Assembly (NCBI RefSeq): GCF_000444135.1
Contig: NZ_ATDK01000048.1
Location: 24,115 to 88,114, forward strand
Source of the DNA: Pseudomonas avellanae BPIC 631
GTDB lineage: Bacteria; Pseudomonadota; Gammaproteobacteria; Pseudomonadales; Pseudomonadaceae
DNA: 64,000 nucleotides
Direction of reading: 5' to 3'
In this document: one piece after another, positions 15,770 to 23,914 of the stretch
Layout of the letters: each line of letters opens with the position of its first letter
Position numbering within the stretch: the stretch's first letter is position 1
Position numbers and translations under genes: made by a program
Notes under the pieces: generated by a model
The model's input: only the letters and a program-made list of their open reading frames with translations
What the model was told of the DNA's origin: nothing
Databases searched by the model: none

Positions 15770-16995
15770 TGAAGCGTGTGGTGGTTACCGGCATGTCCGG
15801 CATTACCTCGGTGGGCAGCGACTGGGCCACCATCAATGCGAGCTTCACGGCCAATCGCAGCGGTATTCGGCGGATGGACGAGTGGGACCGTTTCATCGAG
15901 CTGAACACCCGGCTGGCAGGTCCCATCGATGATTTCGCTGTGCCCGCGCACTGGACGCGCAAACAATTGCGCAGCATGGGCCGGGTATCGCGGCTGGCGG
16001 TGGGGGCTGGAGAACAGGCGCTGATCGACGCCGGGCTGCTGAATGATCCGATCATTCGTGACGGCCGCATGGGCACTGCCTGCGGCTCGTCCACCGGCAG
16101 TACCGACGAGATCAAGGCGTTCGGCAACATGCTGATCAACTCGGTGGCGCTGAACCTCAACGCCAACTCGTACGTGCGGATGATGCCGCACACGACGGCG
16201 GCCAACCTCAGCATCTTCTTCGGCCTGACCGGACGCTTGATCCCGACGTCCAGCGCTTGCACCAGTGGCAGTCAGGGTATCGGGTACGCCTACGAGGCGA
16301 TCAAGTTCGGGCGTCTGCCGCTGATGCTCGCGGGCGGCGCCGAAGAACTGTGCCCGACCGAAGCGATGGTCTTTGATGCTCTGTATGCAACCAGCCTGAA
16401 AAACGACGCACCGCACACCACGCCGCGGCCCTACGACAGCGGACGCGACGGGCTTGTGATCGGCGAAGGCGGCGGCATGCTGGTGCTCGAAGAACTTGAA
16501 CACGCCCAGGCGCGTGGCGCGCACATCTATGCCGAGATCGTCGGTTTTGGCAGCAACGCCGACGGCGCGCACAGCACTCGTCCGGAACAGGCCACCATGC
16601 GCCGCGCGATGGAACTGGCGCTGGAAGACGCCGGTTTGCCACCCGAAGCCATCGGCTACGTCAACGGCCACGGCACGGCGACGGAACAAGGCGACATCGC
16701 CGAAACCCTGGCCACCAGCAGCCTGTTCGGCCCACGCATGCCGCTCAGCTCACAAAAAAGTTTCCTTGGTCACACACTGGGTGCCTGCGGCGCACTGGAA
16801 TCGTGGTTCAGCATCGAAATGCTCAACAGTGATCGCTACATCCACACGCTGAACCTGGTCGACGTGGACCAAAATTGCGGCGAACTGGACTACATCCTCG
16901 GCGAACCCCGGCAGATGAGCAATGAATACGTGATGAACAACAACTTCGCGTTCGGCGGGGTGAATACGTCGCTGATCTTCAAGCGTTGGGGGTGA
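15769..16995 (+). CDS. Beta-ketoacyl-ACP synthase (aryl polyene ketosynthase 2, ApeR-like)
   Basis: 408 residues. The KS triad is complete: Cys164 in TSSACTSGSQG, His in NGHGTATEQGD near residue 304 and His in KSFLGHTLGACGALE near residue 338. GGAEELCPTEAMVFDAL is a typical KAS-II-like block. A GGAGG ribosome site eight bases upstream supports the ATG. The two ketosynthases differ strongly, so they probably act at different steps, such as first condensation against elongation. This is the last gene of the operon; repeats follow directly. Confidence 0.92.
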   Translation: MKRVVVTGMSGITSVGSDWATINASFTANRSGIRRMDEWDRFIELNTRLAGPIDDFAVPAHWTRKQLRSMGRVSRLAVGAGEQALIDAGLLNDPIIRDGRMGTACGSSTGSTDEIKAFGNMLINSVALNLNANSYVRMMPHTTAANLSIFFGLTGRLIPTSSACTSGSQGIGYAYEAIKFGRLPLMLAGGAEELCPTEAMVFDALYATSLKNDAPHTTPRPYDSGRDGLVIGEGGGMLVLEELEHAQARGAHIYAEIVGFGSNADGAHSTRPEQATMRRAMELALEDAGLPPEAIGYVNGHGTATEQGDIAETLATSSLFGPRMPLSSQKSFLGHTLGACGALESWFSIEMLNSDRYIHTLNLVDVDQNCGELDYILGEPRQMSNEYVMNNNFAFGGVNTSLIFKRWG

Positions 16996-17007
16996 GACCA
17001 CGGACGT

Positions 17008-17425
17008 CTCAACTATCGTGCGGCGCTCTGCGTCGCATGCCGTTCTGGACGCTCTGCGTCCGGTCTTGAGTCTGCGGCGCAGCGCAGATTTGTGACGCAG
17101 AGCGTCACGCCAGGCATTCCCACGCTGGCGCGTGCGGAACGATAACCTCAACTATCGTGCGGCGCTCCGCATCGCATGCCGTTCTGGACGCTCTGCGTCC
17201 GGTCTTGAGTCTGCGGCGCAGCGCAGATTTGTGACGCAGAACATCACGCCAGGCATTCCCACGCGGAGCGTGCGGAACGATAACCTCAACTATCGTGCGG
17301 CGCTCCGCGTCGCATGCCGTTCTGGACGCTCTGCGTCCCATCCTGATTCTGCGGCACGGCGCAGATTTGTGACGCAGAGCGTCACGCCAGGCATTCCCAC
17401 GCTGGAGCGTGAGAAACGATAGGTC
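17008..17425 (+). repeat. Three tandem copies of a 138-139 bp P. syringae-type intergenic repeat
   Basis: Units begin at about 17011, 17150 and 17288, each opening with AACTATCGTGCGGCGCTC and closing with a block like GGCATTCCCACGC. Each unit contains the near palindrome GTGACGCAGAGCGTCAC, which would fold as a hairpin. The units differ at only a few positions. Translations of such repeats appear in P. syringae proteomes as the short DUF1534-type hypothetical proteins (recalled, not searched). They lie between the polyene operon and a convergent LysR gene and may act as a two-way transcription barrier. Confidence 0.9.
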
Positions 17426-17445
17426 TACCGGCTCCGCTTATCAAA

Positions 17446-18336
17446 TCACCCGACATTGCGCGTTAAAAGCTCGGTAAACGCCTTGGCCATCGGTGACTGT
17501 TCGTCCTTGCGTTGCACCAGCCACACCGCGCTGGTCGCGCCGGGGTCGAGGACGTTGCGGTAGACCACGCTGTCGATGCGCATCCGGCGGTAGGATGCAG
17601 GCAACACCGTCACGCCCAAGCCGGCTGCGACCAGGCCGATGATGGTCATCACTTCCCCTGCTTCCTGAGTGATCAATGGGCTGAACCCTGCGGCGCGGGC
17701 CAGGCTCAGGACCTGTGCGTAGATACCACTGCCATAGGTGCGTGGAAAGAACACAAAGGGCTCGGCGGCCAGCGCTGCCATGTAGATTCCATCCTCGGTG
17801 CTGGCCGCCAGCGGATGGTCGGCACGCATGATCGCCACCAGCGGCTCGTTCAGCAGCTCAAACACCGCCAACGAATCGGGTAACGCCAGCGGGCGCATGA
17901 TGCCGACCTGTATGGTCTTGTCTTCAAGCCCTGCGGCCACTTCCTGGCTGGTGATTTCGGTCAGGGTCAGGTGCACGTCAGGGTAAGCCTGACGAAACGC
18001 AAAGATCGCCTGCGGAATACTGGAAGTGAACGGCGCGGACGATGTAAAGCCGATCTTCAGTTCACCGATTTCACCCAGTTGCGCGCGCCGGGCCACATCA
18101 GTGGCTTTATCAACCTGGGCCAATACCAGACGCGCCTCATCAAGAAACAGCCGCCCGGACTCACTCAATTCAACGCGACGATTGGTGCGCTCGAACAGAC
18201 GCGTACCCAGTTCCTGCTCCAGCGCCTGAATCTGCTGGCTGAGTGGCGGCTGAGAAATGCCCAGCGCCAGTGCTGCACGGCCGAAATGCAGCTCTTCGGC
18301 AACCGCGATGAAGTAACGCAGATGGCGCAATTCCAT
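17446..18336 (-). CDS. LysR-family transcriptional regulator
   Basis: 296 residues. The N-terminal 60 residues form the LysR winged helix (MELRHLRYFIAVAEELHFGRAA, with ALGISQPPLSQQIQ as recognition helix region); the rest is the two-lobed periplasmic-binding-like effector domain. It is divergent from the MFS transporter gene with about 117 bases between them, so it most likely controls that transporter and itself. The effector cannot be named. The protein resembles the BenM/CatR-type subgroup in its N-terminal helix, a weak pointer only. Confidence 0.93.
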   Translation of the reverse strand: MELRHLRYFIAVAEELHFGRAALALGISQPPLSQQIQALEQELGTRLFERTNRRVELSESGRLFLDEARLVLAQVDKATDVARRAQLGEIGELKIGFTSSAPFTSSIPQAIFAFRQAYPDVHLTLTEITSQEVAAGLEDKTIQVGIMRPLALPDSLAVFELLNEPLVAIMRADHPLAASTEDGIYMAALAAEPFVFFPRTYGSGIYAQVLSLARAAGFSPLITQEAGEVMTIIGLVAAGLGVTVLPASYRRMRIDSVVYRNVLDPGATSAVWLVQRKDEQSPMAKAFTELLTRNVG

Positions 18337-18377
18337 GCGGCCTCCATTAAGACGTTTTACCTATCAAACAGGTCGAA

Positions 18378-18387
18378 CAATATATTG
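18378..18387. promoter_or_regulatory. Palindrome between divergent LysR and MFS genes
   Basis: The shared promoter region holds the perfect palindrome CAATATATTG in an AT-rich stretch. LysR proteins bind interrupted dyads around a T-N11-A core near such divergent starts, so this is a plausible part of the operator. Only one such site is clear, and the exact contact pattern cannot be assigned by eye. Confidence 0.35.
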
Positions 18388-18453
18388 GATGGAATGATTG
18401 GCGGGCTATATGATTTTTTTCATCGCCTGCCCAATCGTGCTCCGAGGTCTCCC

Positions 18454-19710
18454 TTGAATCCTGCCGTCGCCCCGCCCACCAAAGACCTGAACACGTCCGC
18501 TAAACCGTCTGGCGACAGCTACATCGAAAAGAACACGCCGCTGTTCAAACGCACCGCGCTGGCGCTGTTCGCGGGTGGGTTCTCGACGTTCACCCTGCTG
18601 TATTGCGTCCAGCCGATGATGCCGACGCTGTCCAGCGGGTTCTCGCTCTCGGCCGCCCAGAGCAGCCTGATTCTGTCAGTTGCCACAGCGATGCTCGCCA
18701 TCGGCCTGCTGATTACCGGGCCGATATCCGACCGGCTCGGGCGCAAGTCGGTGATGGTCATGGCGCTGTTCTGCGCCTCGCTGTTCACCATCGCCAGCGC
18801 GTTGATGCCCAGCTGGGAAGGAGTGCTCATCACGCGGGCACTGGTGGGCCTGTCGCTGAGCGGGCTGGCGGCAGTGGCGATGACGTACCTGAGCGAGGAA
18901 ATACACCCCACTCATCTGGGCCTGGCAATGGGGCTGTATATCGGTGGCAGCGCGGTCGGCGGCATGAGCGGGCGGCTGATTGTCGGGGTCATGATCGATT
19001 ACGTAAGCTGGCACGCGGCGATGCTGGTGGTCGGCGGGCTGGCACTGATCGCTGCCGTGGTGTTCTGGAGGATCCTCCCGGAATCGCGCAACTTCCGCCC
19101 CCGCTCGCTGCACCCGCGCAGCCTGCTGGACGGCTTTGTGGTGCAATTCAAAGACGCAGGGTTGCCGCTGCTGTTTCTGATTGGTTTTCTGCTGATGGGC
19201 GCTTTCGTCACGCTGTTCAACTACATCGCCTACCGCTTGCTGAGCGAGCCCTACAACCTCAGCCAAGCCGTGGTCGGCGTGTTTTCCGTGGTGTATCTGT
19301 CAGGCATCTACAGCTCGGCAAAAATCGGTTCGCTGGCCGACCGGCTGGGTCGTCGGAAGGTCCTATGGGCTGTGATCGTGATGATGCTGGCGGGTTTGAT
19401 CATGACGCTGTTCACCCCCCTGGCGCTGGTTATCCCCGGTGTATTGATCTTCACCTTCGGCTTCTTCGGCGCGCATTCAGTGGCCAGCAGCTGGGTAGGC
19501 CGCAGGGCCACCACCGCCAGAGGTCAGGCCGCGTCGCTGTACTTGTTCTGCTATTACGCAGGCTCAAGCGTGGCCGGAACCGGCGGTGGCGTGTTCTGGC
19601 ATTACGCAGGCTGGAACGGCATCGGGCTGTTTATCGGGGTGCTGTTGCTGATGGCGCTGGGCGTGGCGTTGAGGTTGGCGAGGTTGCAACCGTTGGGGGC
19701 CAGAGTTTAG
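18454..19710 (+). CDS. Major facilitator superfamily transporter
   Basis: 418 residues from a TTG start that follows CGAGG by about seven bases; an upstream in-frame ATG at 18394 would lie inside the operator region and lacks a ribosome site. Twelve membrane helices are visible. GPISDRLGRKSVMV is the MFS motif A after helix 2 and GSLADRLGRRKVL is the matching loop in the second half. The overall pattern resembles the YnfM/AraJ-type drug or metabolite exporters. Its substrate is unknown; control by the divergent LysR gene is likely. Confidence 0.92.
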   Translation: MNPAVAPPTKDLNTSAKPSGDSYIEKNTPLFKRTALALFAGGFSTFTLLYCVQPMMPTLSSGFSLSAAQSSLILSVATAMLAIGLLITGPISDRLGRKSVMVMALFCASLFTIASALMPSWEGVLITRALVGLSLSGLAAVAMTYLSEEIHPTHLGLAMGLYIGGSAVGGMSGRLIVGVMIDYVSWHAAMLVVGGLALIAAVVFWRILPESRNFRPRSLHPRSLLDGFVVQFKDAGLPLLFLIGFLLMGAFVTLFNYIAYRLLSEPYNLSQAVVGVFSVVYLSGIYSSAKIGSLADRLGRRKVLWAVIVMMLAGLIMTLFTPLALVIPGVLIFTFGFFGAHSVASSWVGRRATTARGQAASLYLFCYYAGSSVAGTGGGVFWHYAGWNGIGLFIGVLLLMALGVALRLARLQPLGARV

Positions 19711-19884
19711 ACAAGAAGACGTCAGGAAACTATCACTGGCATTTTTGATGAACAGTTCATATCGAGCGCCAGTGAAGCGGAATTGACGCATCTTGTGCAG
19801 AGTCTGCGCTCAGGAGATGCCGGCAAGCAGATCGCCTTTAGCCACGTTGTTGCCCGCTATGCGGAGCAGTTGCTAGCGTCCTGA
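19711..19884 (+). pseudogene. Coding remnant in frame after the MFS stop codon
   Basis: Directly after the TAG of the MFS gene the same frame stays open for 57 codons and ends in TGA. The peptide is amphipathic and looks protein-like (for example SSASEAELTHLVQSL and IAFSHVVARYAEQLLAS) but has no ATG and no ribosome site; the only inner starts are TTG at 19783 and a GTG four codons later. It looks like the 3' tail of a gene whose front was lost, or an old C-terminal extension of the transporter. I do not recognise the family. Confidence 0.4.
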
Positions 19885-20179
19885 CACCAGCCATCCGAAA
19901 AAACTCGCTCGGGAAGACGTGACACGCGCCTTCCCGACTCAGCGTACACGCCATAAATCGAAATTATTTTCATATATTTGTTTATTTCCTATTTTCGTGT
20001 AATTTATTTTCATCGCGAAAACAGAGATAAAAACAATGAATGCCTGTGATCGCCCTGAAACCTCCCTGCAATATCTCCTTGCGTCATCCCTGCCGAGTAC
20101 TCCCGGGTCGCCTCCTGGCTAACGACTTCAGCCTTTGGTGTTGCGCCCTCGCCTATCGTCTCTGCAAGGAACCGTCGCT
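19885..20179. promoter_or_regulatory. AT-rich leader and candidate operators before the GntP operon
   Basis: This gap changes from about 55% GC to a strongly AT-rich block at 19950-20035. Two inverted repeats stand out: GAAA-TTAT-TTTC at 19960-19971 and TTTTC-ATCGC-GAAAA at 20007-20021; TGTAATTTATTTTCA at 19998-20012 partly resembles the HexR-type (RpiR family) operator. As the operon encodes its own RpiR regulator, these are candidate autoregulatory sites. A short frame of 28 codons (20036-20122, starting MNACDRPE) could be a leader peptide, but it has only a weak ribosome site. Confidence 0.4.
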
Positions 20180-21529
20180 ATGTCGCCGTCACCCGGTATT
20201 TCGTTGTTGGTCTACGCCGCTGTCGCAATCATTGCCTTGATCGTGCTGATCGCGCGCTATCGCCTCAATCCGTTTATTGTCATTACGCTTGTTTCGGTCG
20301 GCTTGGCGCTGGTTGCCGGGATGCCGGCCAGTGGCGTGGTTGCCTCTTATGAGGCCGGGGTTGGCAAAACACTGGGGCATATCGCGCTGGTTGTGGCGCT
20401 GGGCACCATGCTTGGCAAGATGATGGCCGAGTCCGGTGGTGCAGAGCAGGTGGCGCGCACTTTGATTGACCGCTTTGGTGAGCGTAATGCGCACTGGGCC
20501 ATGGTCTGCATTGCGTTTCTGGTGGGCTTGCCGCTATTTTTTGAAGTGGGTTTTGTGCTGCTGGTGCCGATTGCCTTTACCGTAGCGCGCCGTGTCGGGG
20601 TGTCGATTCTGATGGTCGGCCTGCCGATGGTGGCCGGTCTGTCGGTGGTACACGCACTGGTGCCGCCACACCCTGCGGCGATGCTGGCCGTTCAGGCTTA
20701 TCAGGCGTCGGTAGGGCAAACCCTGTTTTACGCCATTCTGATCGGCATACCCACGGCCATCATCGCCGGGCCGGTGTATGCCAAATTCATCGTGCCGCGC
20801 ATCCATTTACCAGCTGAAAACCCGCTGGCGAAGCAGTTTCTCGACCGTGAACCCCGCGCAAAGCTGCCCAGCTTCGGCCTGACCATGGCGACCATTCTGT
20901 TGCCGGTGGTGCTCATGTTACTGGGCGGTTGGGCCAACCTGATCAGCACACCGGGCAGCGCGTTCAATGGCTTTCTGTTGTTCATCGGCAACTCGGTGAT
21001 CGCTCTGCTGCTGGCGACCCTGCTGAGCTTCTGGACGCTGGGCATCGCTCAGGGATTCAATCGCGACTCGATCCTGAAATTCACCAATGAGTGCCTGGCA
21101 CCTACCGCAAGTATCACTTTGCTGGTCGGTGCGGGGGGCGGTTTGAACCGTATTCTGGTCGACAGCGGCGTCACCAACCAGATCGTCGGCCTGGCGCAGG
21201 ACTTTCATCTGTCGCCCTTGCTGATGGGCTGGCTGTTCGCAGCCCTGATGCGTGTGGCAACAGGCTCGGCGACAGTGGCGATGACCACCGCATCGGGAAT
21301 CGTTGCGCCTGTGGCGATGGGTTTGGGTTATCCGCATCCAGAGTTACTGGTGCTGGCGACGGGCGCAGGCTCGGTGATCTTTTCCCACGTCAACGACGGT
21401 GGTTTCTGGCTTATCAAGGAATACTTCAACATGACCGTAGCGCAAACATTCAAGACCTGGACAGTACTGGAGACGCTGATTTCCATCGTCGCCTTTGCAC
21501 TGACGCTTGGCTTGGCACAGGTGCTCTGA
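20180..21529 (+). CDS. GntP-family permease (gluconate:H+ symporter family)
   Basis: 449 residues with about 12-14 membrane segments. The blocks NPFIVITLVSVGLALVAGMP near the start, FFEVGFVLLVPIAF, LVPPHPAAMLAVQAY and SVIFSHVNDGGFWLIKEYFNM are characteristic of the GntP/GntT family, which takes up gluconate and related hydroxy or acyl acids with protons. The start is an ATG 45 bases inside a longer open frame; the length then fits the family. Linkage to a D-aminoacylase suggests that the substrate may be an N-acyl-D-amino acid or a product of it rather than gluconate. Confidence 0.9.
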   Translation: MSPSPGISLLVYAAVAIIALIVLIARYRLNPFIVITLVSVGLALVAGMPASGVVASYEAGVGKTLGHIALVVALGTMLGKMMAESGGAEQVARTLIDRFGERNAHWAMVCIAFLVGLPLFFEVGFVLLVPIAFTVARRVGVSILMVGLPMVAGLSVVHALVPPHPAAMLAVQAYQASVGQTLFYAILIGIPTAIIAGPVYAKFIVPRIHLPAENPLAKQFLDREPRAKLPSFGLTMATILLPVVLMLLGGWANLISTPGSAFNGFLLFIGNSVIALLLATLLSFWTLGIAQGFNRDSILKFTNECLAPTASITLLVGAGGGLNRILVDSGVTNQIVGLAQDFHLSPLLMGWLFAALMRVATGSATVAMTTASGIVAPVAMGLGYPHPELLVLATGAGSVIFSHVNDGGFWLIKEYFNMTVAQTFKTWTVLETLISIVAFALTLGLAQVL

Positions 21530-22390
21530 GTGGACATTCTGTACCAGATACGTGCCCGCCAGGCTTCATTCAGCGCGGGCGAAGGCCGGATCGCCAAGCT
21601 GCTGCTCAGCGATATTGCCTTTGCGGCAAGTGCCAGCCTGGACGAGCTGGCCAGTCGCGCCGAGGTCAGCAGTGCCACACTGTCGCGCTTCGCCCGCAAC
21701 ATCGGCTGCCGTGACCTGCGCGACTTGCGTCTGCAACTCGCCCAGGCAAGCGCGGTGGGCAGTCGTTTTCTGCACCCGGAACAGGCTCCGGAGCAATCGG
21801 CTTTTTTCACCCGGATTGTCGGTGACATCGAAGCCACGCTGCGTCAGCACCTTGCAGGTTTTGATGCCTCGCGCTTCACCGCAGCCGTGGCGTGTGTCGC
21901 CGATGCGAGCATGATCCATACGTTCGGCATGGGCGGTTGCTCCAGCCTGTGCAGCGAGGAACTGCAAACCCGCCTGGTGCGCCTCGGCTATCCGGTGGCC
22001 GCCTGCCGCGACCCGGTGATGATGCGCATGATTGCCGCCACGCTCGGCCCGCAACACAGCCTGATTGTCTGCTCGCTCAGCGGGCGTACGCCAGAACTGC
22101 TCGACGCGGTGGCCTTGGCACGCAGCTATGGCGCTCGCGTGCTGGCCATCACCTTGCCTGACTCACCGCTGGCGCAACTGGCCGAGGTGGTGCTGCCGCT
22201 GCAAATTGCTGAAACCAATTTCATCTATAAACCCACGGCAGCGCGTTACGGCATGTTGCTGACCATTGATGTGCTGGCCACTGAACTGGCATTGCAGAGC
22301 CCTGAAGACAATCAGGAGCGGCTGCGCCGGATCAAGCTTGCGCTGGATGAATACCGTGGCGGCGAAGACGGCCTGCCACTGGGAGACTGA
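21530..22390 (+). CDS. RpiR/MurR-family transcriptional regulator
   Basis: 286 residues with a GTG start directly next to the permease stop. Residues ~1-75 form the RpiR helix-turn-helix (SLDELASRAEVSSATLSRFARN), residues ~120-250 a SIS sugar/phosphate-binding domain (HTFGMGGCSSLCSEELQTRL and IVCSLSGRTPELLDAVAL). It very likely regulates this operon in response to an intermediate of the D-amino acid pathway. RpiR proteins usually sense phosphosugars, so the ligand here is open. Confidence 0.92.
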   Translation: MDILYQIRARQASFSAGEGRIAKLLLSDIAFAASASLDELASRAEVSSATLSRFARNIGCRDLRDLRLQLAQASAVGSRFLHPEQAPEQSAFFTRIVGDIEATLRQHLAGFDASRFTAAVACVADASMIHTFGMGGCSSLCSEELQTRLVRLGYPVAACRDPVMMRMIAATLGPQHSLIVCSLSGRTPELLDAVALARSYGARVLAITLPDSPLAQLAEVVLPLQIAETNFIYKPTAARYGMLLTIDVLATELALQSPEDNQERLRRIKLALDEYRGGEDGLPLGD

Positions 22391-22393
22391 ACC

Positions 22394-23869
22394 ATGCTTT
22401 ACGACTTGATCATTCGCGACGCACTGGTGATCGATGGCAGCAATACGCCTGGAGTGCGTACCGATGTAGCTATCGGCGACGGGCGTATTCAGCGCATCGG
22501 CAGCCTGACCGAGGCCCGTGCGCGGGAAGAGGTCAACGCAGCCGGGCGCGTGCTGGCCCCTGGGTTTATCGACGTTCACACCCACGACGACACGGTGGTC
22601 ATTCGCAAACCCGACATGCTGCCCAAGATCAGCCAGGGCGTGACGACGGTGATCGTCGGCAATTGCGGGATCAGCGCATCACCGGTGTCGCTACGCGGCA
22701 ATCCGCCAGACCCCATGAACCTGCTGGGCGACGCAGCGGCGTTTGTCTATCCACGCTTCGCCGACTATCGCGCAGCCGTAGATAACGCACGGCCCGCCGT
22801 GAACGTGGCCGCTTTGATTGGCCATACTGCCTTGCGCAGCAACCACATGGACGACTTGTTTCGCAGCGCCAGCCCGGCGGAAATTGCCGCCATGCGCGAG
22901 CAATTGCGCGACAGCCTCGAAGCCGGCGCGCTGGGTTTATCGACCGGCCTTGCCTACGCCTCGGCCTTCTCGGCCGCCACCGGCGAAGTCAAACAACTGG
23001 CCGAAGAGCTGACGGCGTTCGGTGCGGTCTACACCACCCACTTGCGCAGCGAGTTCGAGCCGGTGCTGGAGGCGATGGCGGAGGCATTCGACATCGGCCG
23101 CCATGCGCGCTCGCCAGTGATCATTTCCCACCTGAAATGCGCTGGCGCAGGTAACTGGGGCCGCAGCCCGCAACTGCTGGCTGCACTGGAGAAAGCCGCG
23201 CAGGATCATCCGGTCGGCTGCGACTGTTATCCCTATGCAGCCAGTTCCTCGACGCTGGATCTTAAACAGGTTACCGACGCGTTCCGCATTACCATCACCT
23301 GGTCAACGCCGCACCCGGATCAGGGCGGCCGGGACCTGCAGGACATTGCCGCTGGCTGGGGGCTGTCATTGCAGGACACCGCCCGCAAGTTGCAGCCTGC
23401 GGGCGCGGTGTATTACGGCATGGATGAAGGCGATGTCGAACGCATCATGTCCCACCCGCTGTCGATGATCGGTTCCGATGGTCTCCCGGAAGACCCGTTC
23501 CCCCACCCGCGCTTGTGGGGAGCGTTCCCCAGGGTGCTCGGCCATTTCAGCCGCGACAAAGGACTGTTTGCGTTGCACACCGCCGTGCACAAAATGACCG
23601 GGCTTTCGGCAGCACGCTTTGCCCTGCACGAACGCGGTTTGATCCGCGGGGGCTATTGGGCGGATCTGGTGTTGTTCAACCCGCATACCGTGCGCGACGT
23701 AGCCGACTTCAAAGACCCCCAGCGAGCAGCAGAAGGCATTGACGGCGTGTGGGTAAACGGCCAGTTGAGCTACGCCGACGGCAAACCGCAAGGCCAGCGT
23801 CAGGGCAGATTTCTGCCACGCAGCGGCTCACTGGTGGAGGGTTTTGCGGATACAAAAACGCCGACATAG
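22394..23869 (+). CDS. N-acyl-D-amino-acid deacylase (D-aminoacylase)
   Basis: 491 residues, amidohydrolase superfamily. DVHTHDD near residue 60 provides the first zinc-binding His-x-His; GNCGIS near residue 92 and the metal-binding segment with SHLKCAG near residue 242 follow, and IGSDGLPEDPFPHPRLWG near residue 360 is typical of D-aminoacylases, including the late Asp. It removes the acyl group from N-acyl-D-amino acids. It is the third gene of an operon with a permease and an RpiR regulator, together a scavenging route for D-amino acid derivatives, perhaps from peptidoglycan or plant sources. Confidence 0.9.
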   Translation: MLYDLIIRDALVIDGSNTPGVRTDVAIGDGRIQRIGSLTEARAREEVNAAGRVLAPGFIDVHTHDDTVVIRKPDMLPKISQGVTTVIVGNCGISASPVSLRGNPPDPMNLLGDAAAFVYPRFADYRAAVDNARPAVNVAALIGHTALRSNHMDDLFRSASPAEIAAMREQLRDSLEAGALGLSTGLAYASAFSAATGEVKQLAEELTAFGAVYTTHLRSEFEPVLEAMAEAFDIGRHARSPVIISHLKCAGAGNWGRSPQLLAALEKAAQDHPVGCDCYPYAASSSTLDLKQVTDAFRITITWSTPHPDQGGRDLQDIAAGWGLSLQDTARKLQPAGAVYYGMDEGDVERIMSHPLSMIGSDGLPEDPFPHPRLWGAFPRVLGHFSRDKGLFALHTAVHKMTGLSAARFALHERGLIRGGYWADLVLFNPHTVRDVADFKDPQRAAEGIDGVWVNGQLSYADGKPQGQRQGRFLPRSGSLVEGFADTKTPT

Positions 23870-23914
23870 TCGTCGGCGCTGACAAGAACAGATGACACCC
23901 AAGGGCCTTCAGAA

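Noticed and set aside
17105..17422. Open frames on both strands across the tandem repeats (78 and 96 codons)
   Set aside because: They follow the repeat units, mirror each other and have Arg/Ala-rich composition without ribosome sites; best explained as translated repeat DNA.
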